64,000 nucleotides of DNA from JAICSD01 sp963836665 (GTDB lineage: Bacteria; Acidobacteriota; Vicinamibacteria; Vicinamibacterales; 2-12-FULL-66-21). A program made the position numbers and the translations under genes. Of this stretch, positions 8,930 through 17,545 are shown one piece after another. Location of the stretch: NCBI GenBank assembly GCA_963836665.1, contig CAWIKL010000001.1:186001-250000 (forward strand), read 5' to 3'. Every line of letters begins with the position of its first letter. Position 1 is the first letter of the stretch. The notes under the pieces are model-generated. The model was not told the origin of the DNA. It worked only from the letters and a program-made list of their open reading frames with translations, and did not search any database.

Positions 8930-9886
8930 ATGTCGAGACTGCCCGGATTCCTCGTCAGCCCGCCGCCCTCCGTCGGCATCGAGATCGCCGCCGAGCGTGT
9001 CACGGCGGTGTCATTGGCCAAGGACGGGAGCGGCTGGGTGATCGCGGCGCACGGCACGGAGCGGCTGGCGCCCGGCGTCGTGACCCCGGCGCTCAACGCG
9101 ATCAACGTGCACGATCGCCGCGCGTTGGCGGCGGCGCTGCGTTCGGCGTTCGACAAGCTGGGGACGCGGCCTCGCCGCGTCGCGCTGGTCATTCCAGACA
9201 CCGCCGCCAAGCTATCGCTGCTGCGTTTCGAGAAGGTTCCGGCCGCTTCCGATCTCGATCAATTGATCCGCTGGCAGGTGCGCAAGGCGGCGCCCTTCAA
9301 GGCGGAAGATGCGCAGATTTCTTGGGTGCCGGCGGCGCCGCTGGCCGACGGCGGCCGCGAGTATCTCGTCACCCTGGCGCGCCGCGACATCGTCGAGAGC
9401 TACATGGCGGCGTGCGCGGACGCCGGTGCCGAGGCTGGTGTCGTCGATCTGGCCTCGCTCAACCTGATCAACGCCGCGCTCGCGTCGGGCGCGGGGGCCG
9501 GAATGGGGGACTGGCTCGTGGTCCACGTCGCGGCCGATTACGCCACGCTGGCGATCGTGCGCGAGCGGCAGCTGATCTTCTTTCGCACGCGGCAGCTCGA
9601 GGGCGAGGGGGATCTCGCCGACGTCGTGCACCAGACCGCGATGTATCACGAGGATCGCCTCGGCGGAAAGCAGTTCGCCCGGGTGGTCCTGTCGGGGGCG
9701 GCGGCGCGCGGCGCCGCAACGGGGGAGGGGGTTCGCCGCGCCCTCGAGGAGCGGATGGGCGTGCGCGTCGAGTCGCTCGACTTCCGCGGCACTGCGGCGA
9801 TGCGCGATCGCGTCGCCGCGGCGCCCGAGCTGCTCGACACTCTCGCGCCCGCTGTCGGCGTCGTGCTCAGGGCGCGCGTGGCCTGA
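8930..9886 (+). CDS. pilM: Type IV pilus inner-membrane assembly protein PilM
   Basis: Actin-like cytoplasmic protein that binds the N-terminus of PilN and links the ATPase to the alignment complex. 318 residues. The start SVGIEIAAERVTAVSLAKDG is the nucleotide-binding beta-hairpin of the actin fold, and LDQLIRWQVRKAAPF is the conserved PilM segment. The C-terminal part is Ala/Arg-rich and less conserved. The gene overlaps pilN by one base (TGATG). The call rests on both sequence and gene order. Confidence 0.88.
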   Translation: MSRLPGFLVSPPPSVGIEIAAERVTAVSLAKDGSGWVIAAHGTERLAPGVVTPALNAINVHDRRALAAALRSAFDKLGTRPRRVALVIPDTAAKLSLLRFEKVPAASDLDQLIRWQVRKAAPFKAEDAQISWVPAAPLADGGREYLVTLARRDIVESYMAACADAGAEAGVVDLASLNLINAALASGAGAGMGDWLVVHVAADYATLAIVRERQLIFFRTRQLEGEGDLADVVHQTAMYHEDRLGGKQFARVVLSGAAARGAATGEGVRRALEERMGVRVESLDFRGTAAMRDRVAAAPELLDTLAPAVGVVLRARVA

Positions 9887-10509
9887 TGCTGCGCACCAAC
9901 CTGTCGACGCGGCCGTTCTACAACACGCGCGCGGTCCACGCCGTCGCGGCAATGCTGGCCGTGCTCATCCTCGCGGTCACGGCGTGGCAGATCGCGCGCG
10001 TCCGCCAGTTGTCGCGTTACAAGACGGAGCTGAACGCCGCGATCCGCCGCGATCGCAGCGAAGCCGACGTCGATACCCGCGACGCGCAGCGGATCCGCAG
10101 CGGCATCGACCAGAAGCAGCTCGCCGCGCTGTCGGCGGCGGCCAAGGAAGCGAACGACCTGATCGCCAAGCGCACCTTCTCGTGGACGCAACTGTTCAAC
10201 GAAATCGAGACGACCCTTCCCGACGACGTGATGCTGATGGGCGTTCACCCCGAGATCAAGGACGCTATCACCACGCTGCATTTCGACGTCCAGGGGCGGA
10301 GCGAGGACGTCATTGACGCGTTCTGGGATCGGCTGGAGAAGACGGGCCGGTTCCACGACGTGGCATGGAACAACGTCTCGATGACCGACGACGGCCTGCA
10401 GCGGATGGTGATGGAGGCGATCTACACGCCGGGGCAAGGATCGGCGCGGCCCGCGTCAGCGCCGCCCGGCGTGCCGGCTCCGCCGACGCCGCCCGGAGGG
10501 AAACGGTGA
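9886..10509 (+). CDS. pilN: Type IV pilus alignment-complex protein PilN
   Basis: Bitopic inner-membrane protein with a short cytoplasmic tail. LRTNLSTRPFYN matches the conserved PilN motif that docks into PilM (usually INLLP, here NLSTRPFYN). One membrane helix follows at about residues 18-38, then a coiled coil and a periplasmic ferredoxin-like domain. The C-terminal 25 residues are Pro/Ala-rich. The ATG overlaps the pilM stop, and the stop overlaps the GTG start of the next gene. Confidence 0.87.
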   Translation: MLRTNLSTRPFYNTRAVHAVAAMLAVLILAVTAWQIARVRQLSRYKTELNAAIRRDRSEADVDTRDAQRIRSGIDQKQLAALSAAAKEANDLIAKRTFSWTQLFNEIETTLPDDVMLMGVHPEIKDAITTLHFDVQGRSEDVIDAFWDRLEKTGRFHDVAWNNVSMTDDGLQRMVMEAIYTPGQGSARPASAPPGVPAPPTPPGGKR

Positions 10510-11093
10510 CGCCGCTGCAGCGCGTGGTCGCGGAGAAGCGTCGTCTCGTCGCGTTCCTGCTGGTGTTCGCCATCGCCAACGTCGTGCTCTACGCCGTCGT
10601 CGTGTTTCCGCTCGGTCGTCAGGTGGTCAACGCCGAGGCCGAGGCGCGGCTGCAGCATCAACAGCTCAACAGCGCGCGCTCCGATCTGAAAAGCGCCAAG
10701 GCGATCGTCACCGGCAAGGCGCAGGCCGATGGCGCGTTGCAGAAGTTCTACAAGGACGTCCTGCCTGCCGATCAGGGAGTGGCGCGCCGCCTCACCTACA
10801 CGCGCCTGGCGCAGCTGGCGCACCAGGCCAACGTGAAGCTGGAGCACGGGGTCAACGCCACGGCGCACGAGAAGGGCAGTTCCCTGGACAAGCTGACCAC
10901 GACCTACACGCTGTCGGGCGACTATCGCAACGTGCGCAAGTTCATCTACGCCATCGAGACGGCTCCGGAGTTCATCGTCATCGAGAACATCGGGCTGCAG
11001 TCGCCGGGCGAACAGCAGCAGCAGGCGAGTCGCGGACTGGCGATGACGCTCGAGATCGGGACTTTCTTCCGGACGGAGAATGGCGGAAAGTAG
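10506..11093 (+). CDS. pilO: Type IV pilus alignment-complex protein PilO
   Basis: Partner of PilN in the periplasm. 195 residues. A membrane helix at about 14-34 (RLVAFLLVFAIANVVLYAVV) is followed by a coiled coil with many Gln/Ala and a PilO-type ferredoxin-like fold ending GLAMTLEIGTFF. The GTG at 10506 overlaps the pilN stop by four bases (GTGA), supporting this start over longer in-frame readings that would run through pilN. Confidence 0.87.
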   Translation: MTPLQRVVAEKRRLVAFLLVFAIANVVLYAVVVFPLGRQVVNAEAEARLQHQQLNSARSDLKSAKAIVTGKAQADGALQKFYKDVLPADQGVARRLTYTRLAQLAHQANVKLEHGVNATAHEKGSSLDKLTTTYTLSGDYRNVRKFIYAIETAPEFIVIENIGLQSPGEQQQQASRGLAMTLEIGTFFRTENGGK

Positions 11094-11664
11094 CGCCGCG
11101 CCGGCCACGGGCCGGCCCCGCCCGTCGCTCCTCGTGCTGCTGGCAGTTGCGGTGGTGGCCCTGGCGGTCTACATGATGTGGCCGGCGGCCGTGCAGCCGT
11201 CCGGACCGTCTAATCCTCCGAGGGAGCAGCGGAAGCAGGCGGCGGCACTGAAGGACGCAGGTGCAACGGGACCGCTCGACGTCAAGCTCGGGCAGTTGCA
11301 GCAGGCGCCGGCCGCGCCGGAAGAGAAAGGGCGGAACCCGTTCCGATTCTACGTGCCGCCGCCGCCGCCCCCGCCGCCGCCTCCGCCCAGGCCGGCGACG
11401 GCAGCACCGCCGCCACCGCCGCCGAAAGTGGGCGACAAGAACTACGTTCCGCCGCCGATCCCGCTCAAGTTCATCGGCACGGTCGAGGTCAGGGGGCGCA
11501 AGGTCGCCATCTTCGTCAACACCGACGGCAAGGGCATGCCGCAATACGCCGGCGAAGGGGAGATCGTCCTCGGGCAATATCGCGTCGTCAAGATCGGTGT
11601 CGAGTCGGTAACAGTGGAATACTTGGACGGCCGCGGTCGGCAGACGATTCCGATGCGCGGGTGA
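11080..11664 (+). CDS. PilP-like periplasmic linker protein with polyproline tract
   Basis: A 194-residue protein with one N-terminal membrane helix (about 14-34) instead of the lipobox usual for PilP. A long Pro-rich stretch at about 88-120 includes one run of eleven prolines. The C-terminal 75 residues, from LKFIGTVEVRGRKVAIFV to the end, look like the small beta-domain of PilP/GspC, which contacts the secretin. Position between pilO and the secretin is exactly that of pilP. It overlaps pilO by 14 bases. The function is inferred mainly from position. Confidence 0.7.
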   Translation: MAESSAAPATGRPRPSLLVLLAVAVVALAVYMMWPAAVQPSGPSNPPREQRKQAAALKDAGATGPLDVKLGQLQQAPAAPEEKGRNPFRFYVPPPPPPPPPPPRPATAAPPPPPPKVGDKNYVPPPIPLKFIGTVEVRGRKVAIFVNTDGKGMPQYAGEGEIVLGQYRVVKIGVESVTVEYLDGRGRQTIPMRG

Positions 11665-11670
11665 GGTGAC

Positions 11671-14254
11671 ATGACACGCAAACTGGCAGGACTGCTCGTG
11701 CTGGCGCTGGTCGCATCGGGGTGCGCGGCGTCTCGCGCGTTCCGTCATGGACAGGACGCCGTGCACGCCGGCGACTGGGACAGCGCGATCACTTACTTCA
11801 CCAAGGCGGTCCAGGAGAATCCGGACAACGGCGAGTACCGCATCCACCTGCGCCGCGCCCAGGACGAGGCCTACCATATGCACGCCGAGCACGCGCGCGA
11901 GCTCGAACGGCGTGACGATCTCGAGGAGGCGTTGGCCGAGTACCGCAAGGCGCTGGAGATCACCTCGACCGACCGCGTGATCCAGGCCAAGGTGGCGGAG
12001 CTCGAACGGACGATCCGCGAGCGGGTGGAAGCGAGCCGGCCCCAGCCCCGCATCACGCAGCTGCAGAACCAGGCGCGCGGTCTCAACGCGCCGCCGCTGC
12101 TGAATCCGGGGTCGCGTGAGCCATTGCGCATGAACTTTGGGCAGCAGTCCAGCCTGCGTGACATCTTGAACTTCATCGGCACCGCGTCGGGGATCAACCT
12201 CAACTACGACGCCCAGTTCGTCGACAAGCCGTACGGCCCCGTCAATCTCGACGGCGTTACGCTCGAGGAAGCGCTGAACCAGGTGCTCTCGGCGAACCAG
12301 TACTACTACAAGGTCACCGGGCCCAAGACGATCATCGTCATCCCGGACCAGCCGGCGAAGCATCAGCAGTACCGACGATCTCGTCATGCGCGTCTTCTTC
12401 ATCAACCACGCGGACGCCACCGAGCTGGCCTCGCTGGTCAACAGCGTGATGCGCATCCCGCAGATGCCCGTACAGCCCATGGTGATGCCGAACAAGACCG
12501 CCAACACGATCACCGTCCGCGCTACTTCGCCGGTGATGGACGTCGTGGACCGGCTGATCCGGGCCAACGACCGGCCTCGTGCCGAAGTGCTCCTCGACGT
12601 GCAGATTCTCGAAGTGAACAATCAGCGCGTCAAGAAATACGGCATCGACCTGAGCCAGTACGCATTGAACCTGATCTTCTCCCCCGAGGTCGCGCCGCCC
12701 AACACGACCGCGGTGAGCGCGCCGCCGCCCTTCAATCTCAATACCATCAGCCAGGGCGTCAGCACCAACGACTTCTACCTCGGCGTGCCGTACGCCGTGG
12801 TCAACTTCCTGGCGCAGGATTCGCAGTCGCGGACACTGGCCAAGCCGCAGCTGCGCGGCGCCGAAGGGCAGCAGATGACGCTGAACCTCGGCCAGGACAT
12901 CCCCGTGCTGCAGACGGTATTCGGCGCGGCCGCGGCCGGCGGCCTGGCGACGACGCCGACCTCGTCGTACAGCTACCGCACCGTCGGTGTCATTCTCGAC
13001 ATCACGCCAACGGTGACCTACGAAGGAGAAATCCGACTGAAGATTTCGGTCGAGAGCAGCGCGCTCGGCAACAGCATTGAGGTCGGCGGCCAGTCGGCAC
13101 CGTCGTTCACCTCACGCAAGGTCACGACCTACCTGCGGCTGCGGGAGGGGGAAGCGAACCTCCTGGCCGGCTTGATTCGCACGGACAAGTCGAAGCTGAA
13201 TCGAGGCGTGCCCGGCATCGGGCACATCCCCGGGATCAACGCTATCTTCAGCTACAACGAGGACAACGACCAGGACAACGATATCGTCATGCTGATTACG
13301 CCGCACATCGTGCGTGATCACGAACTGACGAAGGAAGACGTCGGCAACATCTACATCGGCACCCAGGCCAATGTCGGCCTGTCGGGACCGCCGCAGCTGA
13401 TCGCGCCGCAGCCGGAAGCGCCCGCGCCCGGACAGGCGCCCGCGCCCGCGCCGCCGACTGGCCCGCCGACTGGCCCGCCGAACCTGCCGCAGCCGGGCGC
13501 GCAGCAGCCGCCTGTGGCCGCGCCAGCCGGCGCGCAGATTCCGAATCCGCCGGCGCCGCCGGGGACTGCGGCGGTGCCCTCCTACGTACAGACGCCGACG
13601 GCTCCGCCGACCGTTCCGCCGACGCTGACCAACCAACCGGCGCCGGCCGCGCCGGTCCCTGGGGCACCCGCACCGACGGCCGTGTCACCGACGCCCCCGG
13701 CCACTTCGCCGGGGACGCTGCCGCCTGTGGCGCAGCCGCCGGGCGCGACTCCCGCGCCGGGCGCCAATCCGCCCGCGGCCACGCCGACGGGCGCCGCCCC
13801 CGCAGCAGGACAGGGAGGCAACGCACCGGGTGCGGTGACACCGGCGCAGATCATCCTGACGCCGGCAGGGACGGAATTCCGCGTGCAGGGCGGACCCTAC
13901 TCGGTGCCGATCTCGATCAACAACGCATCGCGCATTTCGACGATGACCTTGACGATCACCTACAACCCGGCGATCCTGAAGGTGCGGACGGCGACGGAAG
14001 GGACGTTCATGCGCCAGGGTGGCATCACGTCGAGCTTCGCGCCGAAGATCGACAGCGTCAACGGCCGTGTGGATCTCGTCCTCAGCCGCGCAGGCGATCA
14101 GACCGGCGCGTCCGGTTCCGGCCTGATCGCCGCGCTGGTGTTCGACGGCGTCGCACCTGGCACCAGCACGATCGCCATCAGCGGCGTCGCGCTCGGCCCC
14201 ACGGGATCCCCCGTGGCGATTACGTCATCGCCGGTGTCGGTGACGGTGAGGTGA
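11671..14254 (+). CDS. pilQ: Secretin (PilQ/GspD family) lipoprotein with TPR, proline-rich linker and C-terminal cohesin-like domain; frameshifted
   Basis: Outer-membrane channel of the machine. The lipobox is LVASGC. A TPR-like region (about 25-110) is followed by an STN/secretin N domain (LRMNFGQQSSLRDILNFIG). The frame breaks after Tyr234: one extra C at 12372/12373 shifts it; dropping it gives HQQY-DDLVMRVFFINHADATEL and a composite of about 860 residues. The second half carries the secretin N1 domain, the core beta-barrel motif (VPGIGHIPGINAIF), a Pro/Ala-rich linker of roughly 150 residues, and a C-terminal cohesin-like beta domain (VPISINNASRISTMTLTITYN). The tail is unusual for a PilQ. 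Family is certain; intactness is not. Confidence 0.9.
12372..12373 (+). other. Frameshift site in the secretin: extra C after AGTAC
   Basis: The sequence CAGTACCGACGAT breaks the frame, while CAGTACGACGAT would keep it open across both halves of a conserved secretin. The context matches the mltD and hprK sites. Confidence 0.85.
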
Positions 14255-14257
14255 GCC

Positions 14258-14761
14258 GTGTCAATGGCGAATGGCGACTGGGGCAGACTGACGCGAGGCG
14301 TGGAGCGCGGCTTCACCTTCGTCGAACTGCTGGTCGTGTGCGCCATCCTGCTGATCCTCGCGTCGGCGGTGATGCCGCTGGCCAAGGTCAGCATCCAGCG
14401 CCAGCGTGAGGCGGAACTGCGCCGCGATCTCCGCGACATGCGCACGGCGATCGACAAGTTCAAGGATGCCGCTGACGCCGGTGCGATTTCCCCCTTCGAC
14501 ATCAAGGCCGGCTCCGAGAACTATCCGGCCAGCCTCGAGATTCTCGTTGATGGCGTGACCAAGATAAACGACGCCACCGGCGTCAAGCTCAAGTTCCTGC
14601 GCCGGATTCCGATCGATCCGATAACGCACTCGGCCGAGTGGGGCATGCGCGCCTACTCGGATCGGCCGGACTCCACGTCGTGGGGCGGGAGCAGCGTGTT
14701 CGACGTCTACACGAAGTCGGAAGGCAAGGCGCTCGATGGCACCAAATACAAGGACTGGTAG
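14258..14761 (+). CDS. GspG-like major pseudopilin/pilin, paralogue 1
   Basis: Type II secretion or type IV pilin-like protein of 167 residues. The prepilin peptidase site is ERG/FTFVELLVV, with Glu at +5, after an 18-residue leader. A long hydrophobic helix follows, then a small globular domain with the GspG-type RRIPIDPITHS motif. The start is GTG 14258 or ATG 14264, immediately after the secretin stop. The last residues, ALDGTKYKDW, match the next gene, so the two are duplicates. Prepilin peptidase is not in the window. Confidence 0.87.
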   Translation: MSMANGDWGRLTRGVERGFTFVELLVVCAILLILASAVMPLAKVSIQRQREAELRRDLRDMRTAIDKFKDAADAGAISPFDIKAGSENYPASLEILVDGVTKINDATGVKLKFLRRIPIDPITHSAEWGMRAYSDRPDSTSWGGSSVFDVYTKSEGKALDGTKYKDW

Positions 14762-14768
14762 CTGGCGA

Positions 14769-15173
14769 ATGCCGGCATTGAGACGGACCCGCCAAGGCGG
14801 CTTCACGCTCGTCGAGCTGCTGATCGTGATCTCGCTGATTTCGATCCTGGCAGCGATGGGCCTCGTCCAGTACAAGAACTCGGTGCTGTCGGCGAAGGAG
14901 GCTACGCTGCACACGGACCTGTTTCGCATGCGCGACGCCATCGACCAGTACTATGCCGACAAGGGCAAGTACCCGAGCGGCCTCGATTCGCTGGTGAGCG
15001 AGGGCTACATGCGCAAAGTGCCGATCGATCCGGTCACACAGTCGTCCGATTCGTGGGTGACCGTGGCGGCCGAACCCGATCCGAACAGTCCGAGCGGCGA
15101 AGCCGGCATCTACGACATCAAGAGTGGCGCGCAGGGCACTGCCCTCGACGGCACCAGCTACTCGGACTGGTAA
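14769..15173 (+). CDS. GspG-like major pseudopilin/pilin, paralogue 2
   Basis: 134 residues with the processing site QGG/FTLVELLIV, Glu at +5, and a short basic leader. The globular part has DQYYADKGKYPSGLDSLV and RKVPIDPVTQ, characteristic of GspG-type pseudopilins, and ends ALDGTSYSDW like its neighbour. I chose ATG 14769, which gives a normal leader of about 10 residues; an earlier in-frame start at 14736 would overlap the previous pilin gene. It is the last gene of the operon. Confidence 0.88.
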   Translation: MPALRRTRQGGFTLVELLIVISLISILAAMGLVQYKNSVLSAKEATLHTDLFRMRDAIDQYYADKGKYPSGLDSLVSEGYMRKVPIDPVTQSSDSWVTVAAEPDPNSPSGEAGIYDIKSGAQGTALDGTSYSDW

Positions 15174-15195
15174 CGTTTCGTCTGCCGCGAACGGC

Positions 15196-16290
15196 TCAGA
15201 GCAGCTTCGACGGTTCGCTAATGCGCGACAGGACCGCAGCGCGACGGGCAGCGGACGCGGGCTTGCCGAAGACGAAGTAGGCGCCGCGCGCCGGCGAGCG
15301 CTTCGTCATGTAGCCGTCGTACTTGCGATGAAAGGCGCGCTCGACCTCGACGTCACGCACGAACCCGGCCGCCTCGAAGCGCGTCACCCACCACGGCGCG
15401 GTCGCCCACGTGAGATGACCGTGAATCGGATAGCCGGTGTCTTCGGTGTGCAGCGTACGCAGGAGTCCACCGACGCGCGCTTGCTCGTCCCAGCCGTCGA
15501 CGTAGAACGGGAACACGTTGCCAAACACCTCGTCGGGACCCAATGCCGGGATGTTGCAGAACAGATATGCGTCGTCGCGCGTCACCTGCGCCACGCGCGC
15601 GAGGTAGCCGTCGAGCTTGTTCGGATTCAGATGTTCGAACACGTCGAGGCCGAACATCAGGTCGTACTTCGCCGGCAGGTCGAGCGCGAGCAGGTCCCCG
15701 TGATGGATCCGCGGCCGCACGCGGCCGGTTGCCTTCGCGATCGCCATCGTGCTGATTTCGACACCCTCAGCGGTGATACCAAGATCGTCAAGGCATGCGA
15801 GCACCGCCCCCGCCGCTGTGCCGAGCTCCAGCGCGGCCGACGGCGCGAAGGCAGCGATCATTTCCGCGACCAGTCGCTTGTCGAAGTCGACCTCGAGAAT
15901 CCAGACGCCCGGTGCCTCGTAATAGCCGTTGGCGATGATCGCCTCTTCCAGCCAGTCGAAGTCGGACAGCTGCGCCGCGTCGAAGACGAGGATTGACTGC
16001 CGGCTGTTGCGGTCCGTGGTGCGGCGGTAGCGTTCGGGCCGCTGCAGCACCAGGTTGGGCAGGGAAGATGGCGCCGGCGGCGCGAGCGATCGCTGGAACT
16101 CGGGCGAACGCATGATGTCGAGGAGAACGGCGGTGCGGCGCACGCCCGAGCGCAGCACGCCGCGGTAGAAGGCGAGGCCGCCCTGGTCGGCCTCGCGCCC
16201 GAGGATGTCGCGGAAGGCGGCGTCGACGAATTCCCGGTCGCTCACCAGGATCGGTTCGAGGCGCGCCTTCAGGTACTTGATCAGCCGCAA
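15196..16290 (-). CDS. DUF4214 domain fused to a class I SAM-dependent methyltransferase
   Basis: 364 residues. The N-terminal 75 residues (DREFVDAAFRDILGREAD, then GGLAFYRGVL) match the DUF4214 pattern found in surface-glycan and S-layer-associated proteins. The rest is a Rossmann methyltransferase: motif I ALELGTAAGAVLACL, an acidic strand end EGVEIS, and FGLDVFEHLNP as motif IV, followed by a typical methyltransferase tail. The combination suggests modification of a glycan or a membrane-linked substrate, but this is inference. It faces the pilin operon convergently and sits 3 bases after the stop of the neighbouring lipoprotein. Confidence 0.72.
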   Translation of the reverse strand: MRLIKYLKARLEPILVSDREFVDAAFRDILGREADQGGLAFYRGVLRSGVRRTAVLLDIMRSPEFQRSLAPPAPSSLPNLVLQRPERYRRTTDRNSRQSILVFDAAQLSDFDWLEEAIIANGYYEAPGVWILEVDFDKRLVAEMIAAFAPSAALELGTAAGAVLACLDDLGITAEGVEISTMAIAKATGRVRPRIHHGDLLALDLPAKYDLMFGLDVFEHLNPNKLDGYLARVAQVTRDDAYLFCNIPALGPDEVFGNVFPFYVDGWDEQARVGGLLRTLHTEDTGYPIHGHLTWATAPWWVTRFEAAGFVRDVEVERAFHRKYDGYMTKRSPARGAYFVFGKPASAARRAAVLSRISEPSKLL

Positions 16291-16293
16291 CGG

Positions 16294-17520
16294 CTATTGC
16301 ACGTCCAGTGTGACCGAGGCCGACCCGATCGCGCCGCCGCTGACGCCGATGACATCGACGCGCACGTTCTTCAGCCCGCGGCTGGTGAACGTATGCGTCA
16401 GCTGCGGAGACGTGGTCGTCAGCGACCCGGTACCGTCGTCGAACGTCCAGTTGTATTGCGCCACCTGCGCGGTGCCGATGCCGCCGACGACAAAGGTGAC
16501 AGGGCTGTTGACGGTCGGCGCCGGCGGGGAGGCGCTGAGCGTGACCGGCAGCGACCCGATGATCACCGTTGTCGAAAGAGAGCCGCTCCCGCCGGACGTG
16601 TCGGTGACGGTCGCGGTCGCCGTGTACTGGCCGGCCGCCGAATAGACGTGGACCACGTTCTGCGGGCCGCTAATCGACCCGAGGCTCTGCGATCGCCCGT
16701 CGCCGAAGTCGATGCGGACGTTGCTGATCGTGGCTCCCGTCGTCGGCGTCACCGCAAATGTCACCGGCGTGCCCGCGCTCGTCGCGTTGGGCGTGGCCGT
16801 GAATGCTGATAGTGCGAACGTATTGACTGTCACGGTCAGCGCGGTCGCGGCAGCGATCGTGCCCGAGGTCGCCGTGACCTTCGCCGTTTTCAACGTCGTC
16901 AGGGTCGTCGTCGCGTTGCCGCTCGCGTCGCTGGTCGCAGTCGGCGGATTGAGCGTGCCGTTGTCGGTCGTGAAGGTCACCGGCACGTTGGGCACCGGGG
17001 AGCCGGAGTCGTCGATGACGGTCGCAGTGACAGTGGCTGAGCCGCCCGACGACCCGAGCGTGGCCGGCGAGGCGGAGAGCGTGATCGTCTTGATCGCGGC
17101 GGTGCCGACGTTGATCTTCGTCGTGGTCGACGCGCCCCCGGAGTAGGCGGTGATGGTCGCCGCACCGCTCGTCCCCGCGGTGATCAGCTGAACGCTGACT
17201 TGACCGTTGTGTGTGCGTGCTTCGGAAGGCTCAATGTGTCCGATCGTCGTCGTAAAGGTGATGACGGTGCCGTTCTGTACCGGGGTGCCGGCGCCGGTCG
17301 TCGACGAGCTGCCGGCGCTGCCGCTTCCAGACGACGCCACGCCGTTCTCGATCACCGTGGCGACGATCGACATCTGGCTGTTCAGCGCGACATTGTTGGC
17401 CTCAGGGATGAGACTGATGACACTGCCGGTCGGCGCCAGGAGCGGCACCTTGTCGCATGCCGCCGGAAGCGTGAGCGCGACCAGAATGAGAGCGAACATG
17501 ACGCGGCGGTGTGTTACCAT
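16294..17520 (-). CDS. Lipoprotein with Ig-like (Big) and PKD domains
   Basis: A surface or periplasmic lipoprotein of about 408 residues. The lipobox is TLPAAC. Two bacterial Ig-like (Big_1/invasin-type) repeats include VTATVIDDSGSPVPNVPVTF, followed by two PKD-type repeats with the signatures DFGDGRS and TFDDGTG. The composition is very rich in Thr, Ser, Ala and Gly. I prefer ATG 17520 because it gives a normal signal peptide; ATG 17547 would overlap the first two bases of the divergent pseudopilin gene. It is probably an adhesin or structural protein. Confidence 0.75.
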   Translation of the reverse strand: MVTHRRVMFALILVALTLPAACDKVPLLAPTGSVISLIPEANNVALNSQMSIVATVIENGVASSGSGSAGSSSTTGAGTPVQNGTVITFTTTIGHIEPSEARTHNGQVSVQLITAGTSGAATITAYSGGASTTTKINVGTAAIKTITLSASPATLGSSGGSATVTATVIDDSGSPVPNVPVTFTTDNGTLNPPTATSDASGNATTTLTTLKTAKVTATSGTIAAATALTVTVNTFALSAFTATPNATSAGTPVTFAVTPTTGATISNVRIDFGDGRSQSLGSISGPQNVVHVYSAAGQYTATATVTDTSGGSGSLSTTVIIGSLPVTLSASPPAPTVNSPVTFVVGGIGTAQVAQYNWTFDDGTGSLTTTSPQLTHTFTSRGLKNVRVDVIGVSGGAIGSASVTLDVQ

Positions 17521-17545
17521 AGATCGCGCTAACAATAGTAGTCTC

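Noticed and set aside
8878..9885. Long open frame running through pilM in another reading frame into pilN
   Set aside because: Its first 336 codons are Arg/Gly-rich shadow of pilM. PilN proper starts at the ATG overlapping the pilM stop.
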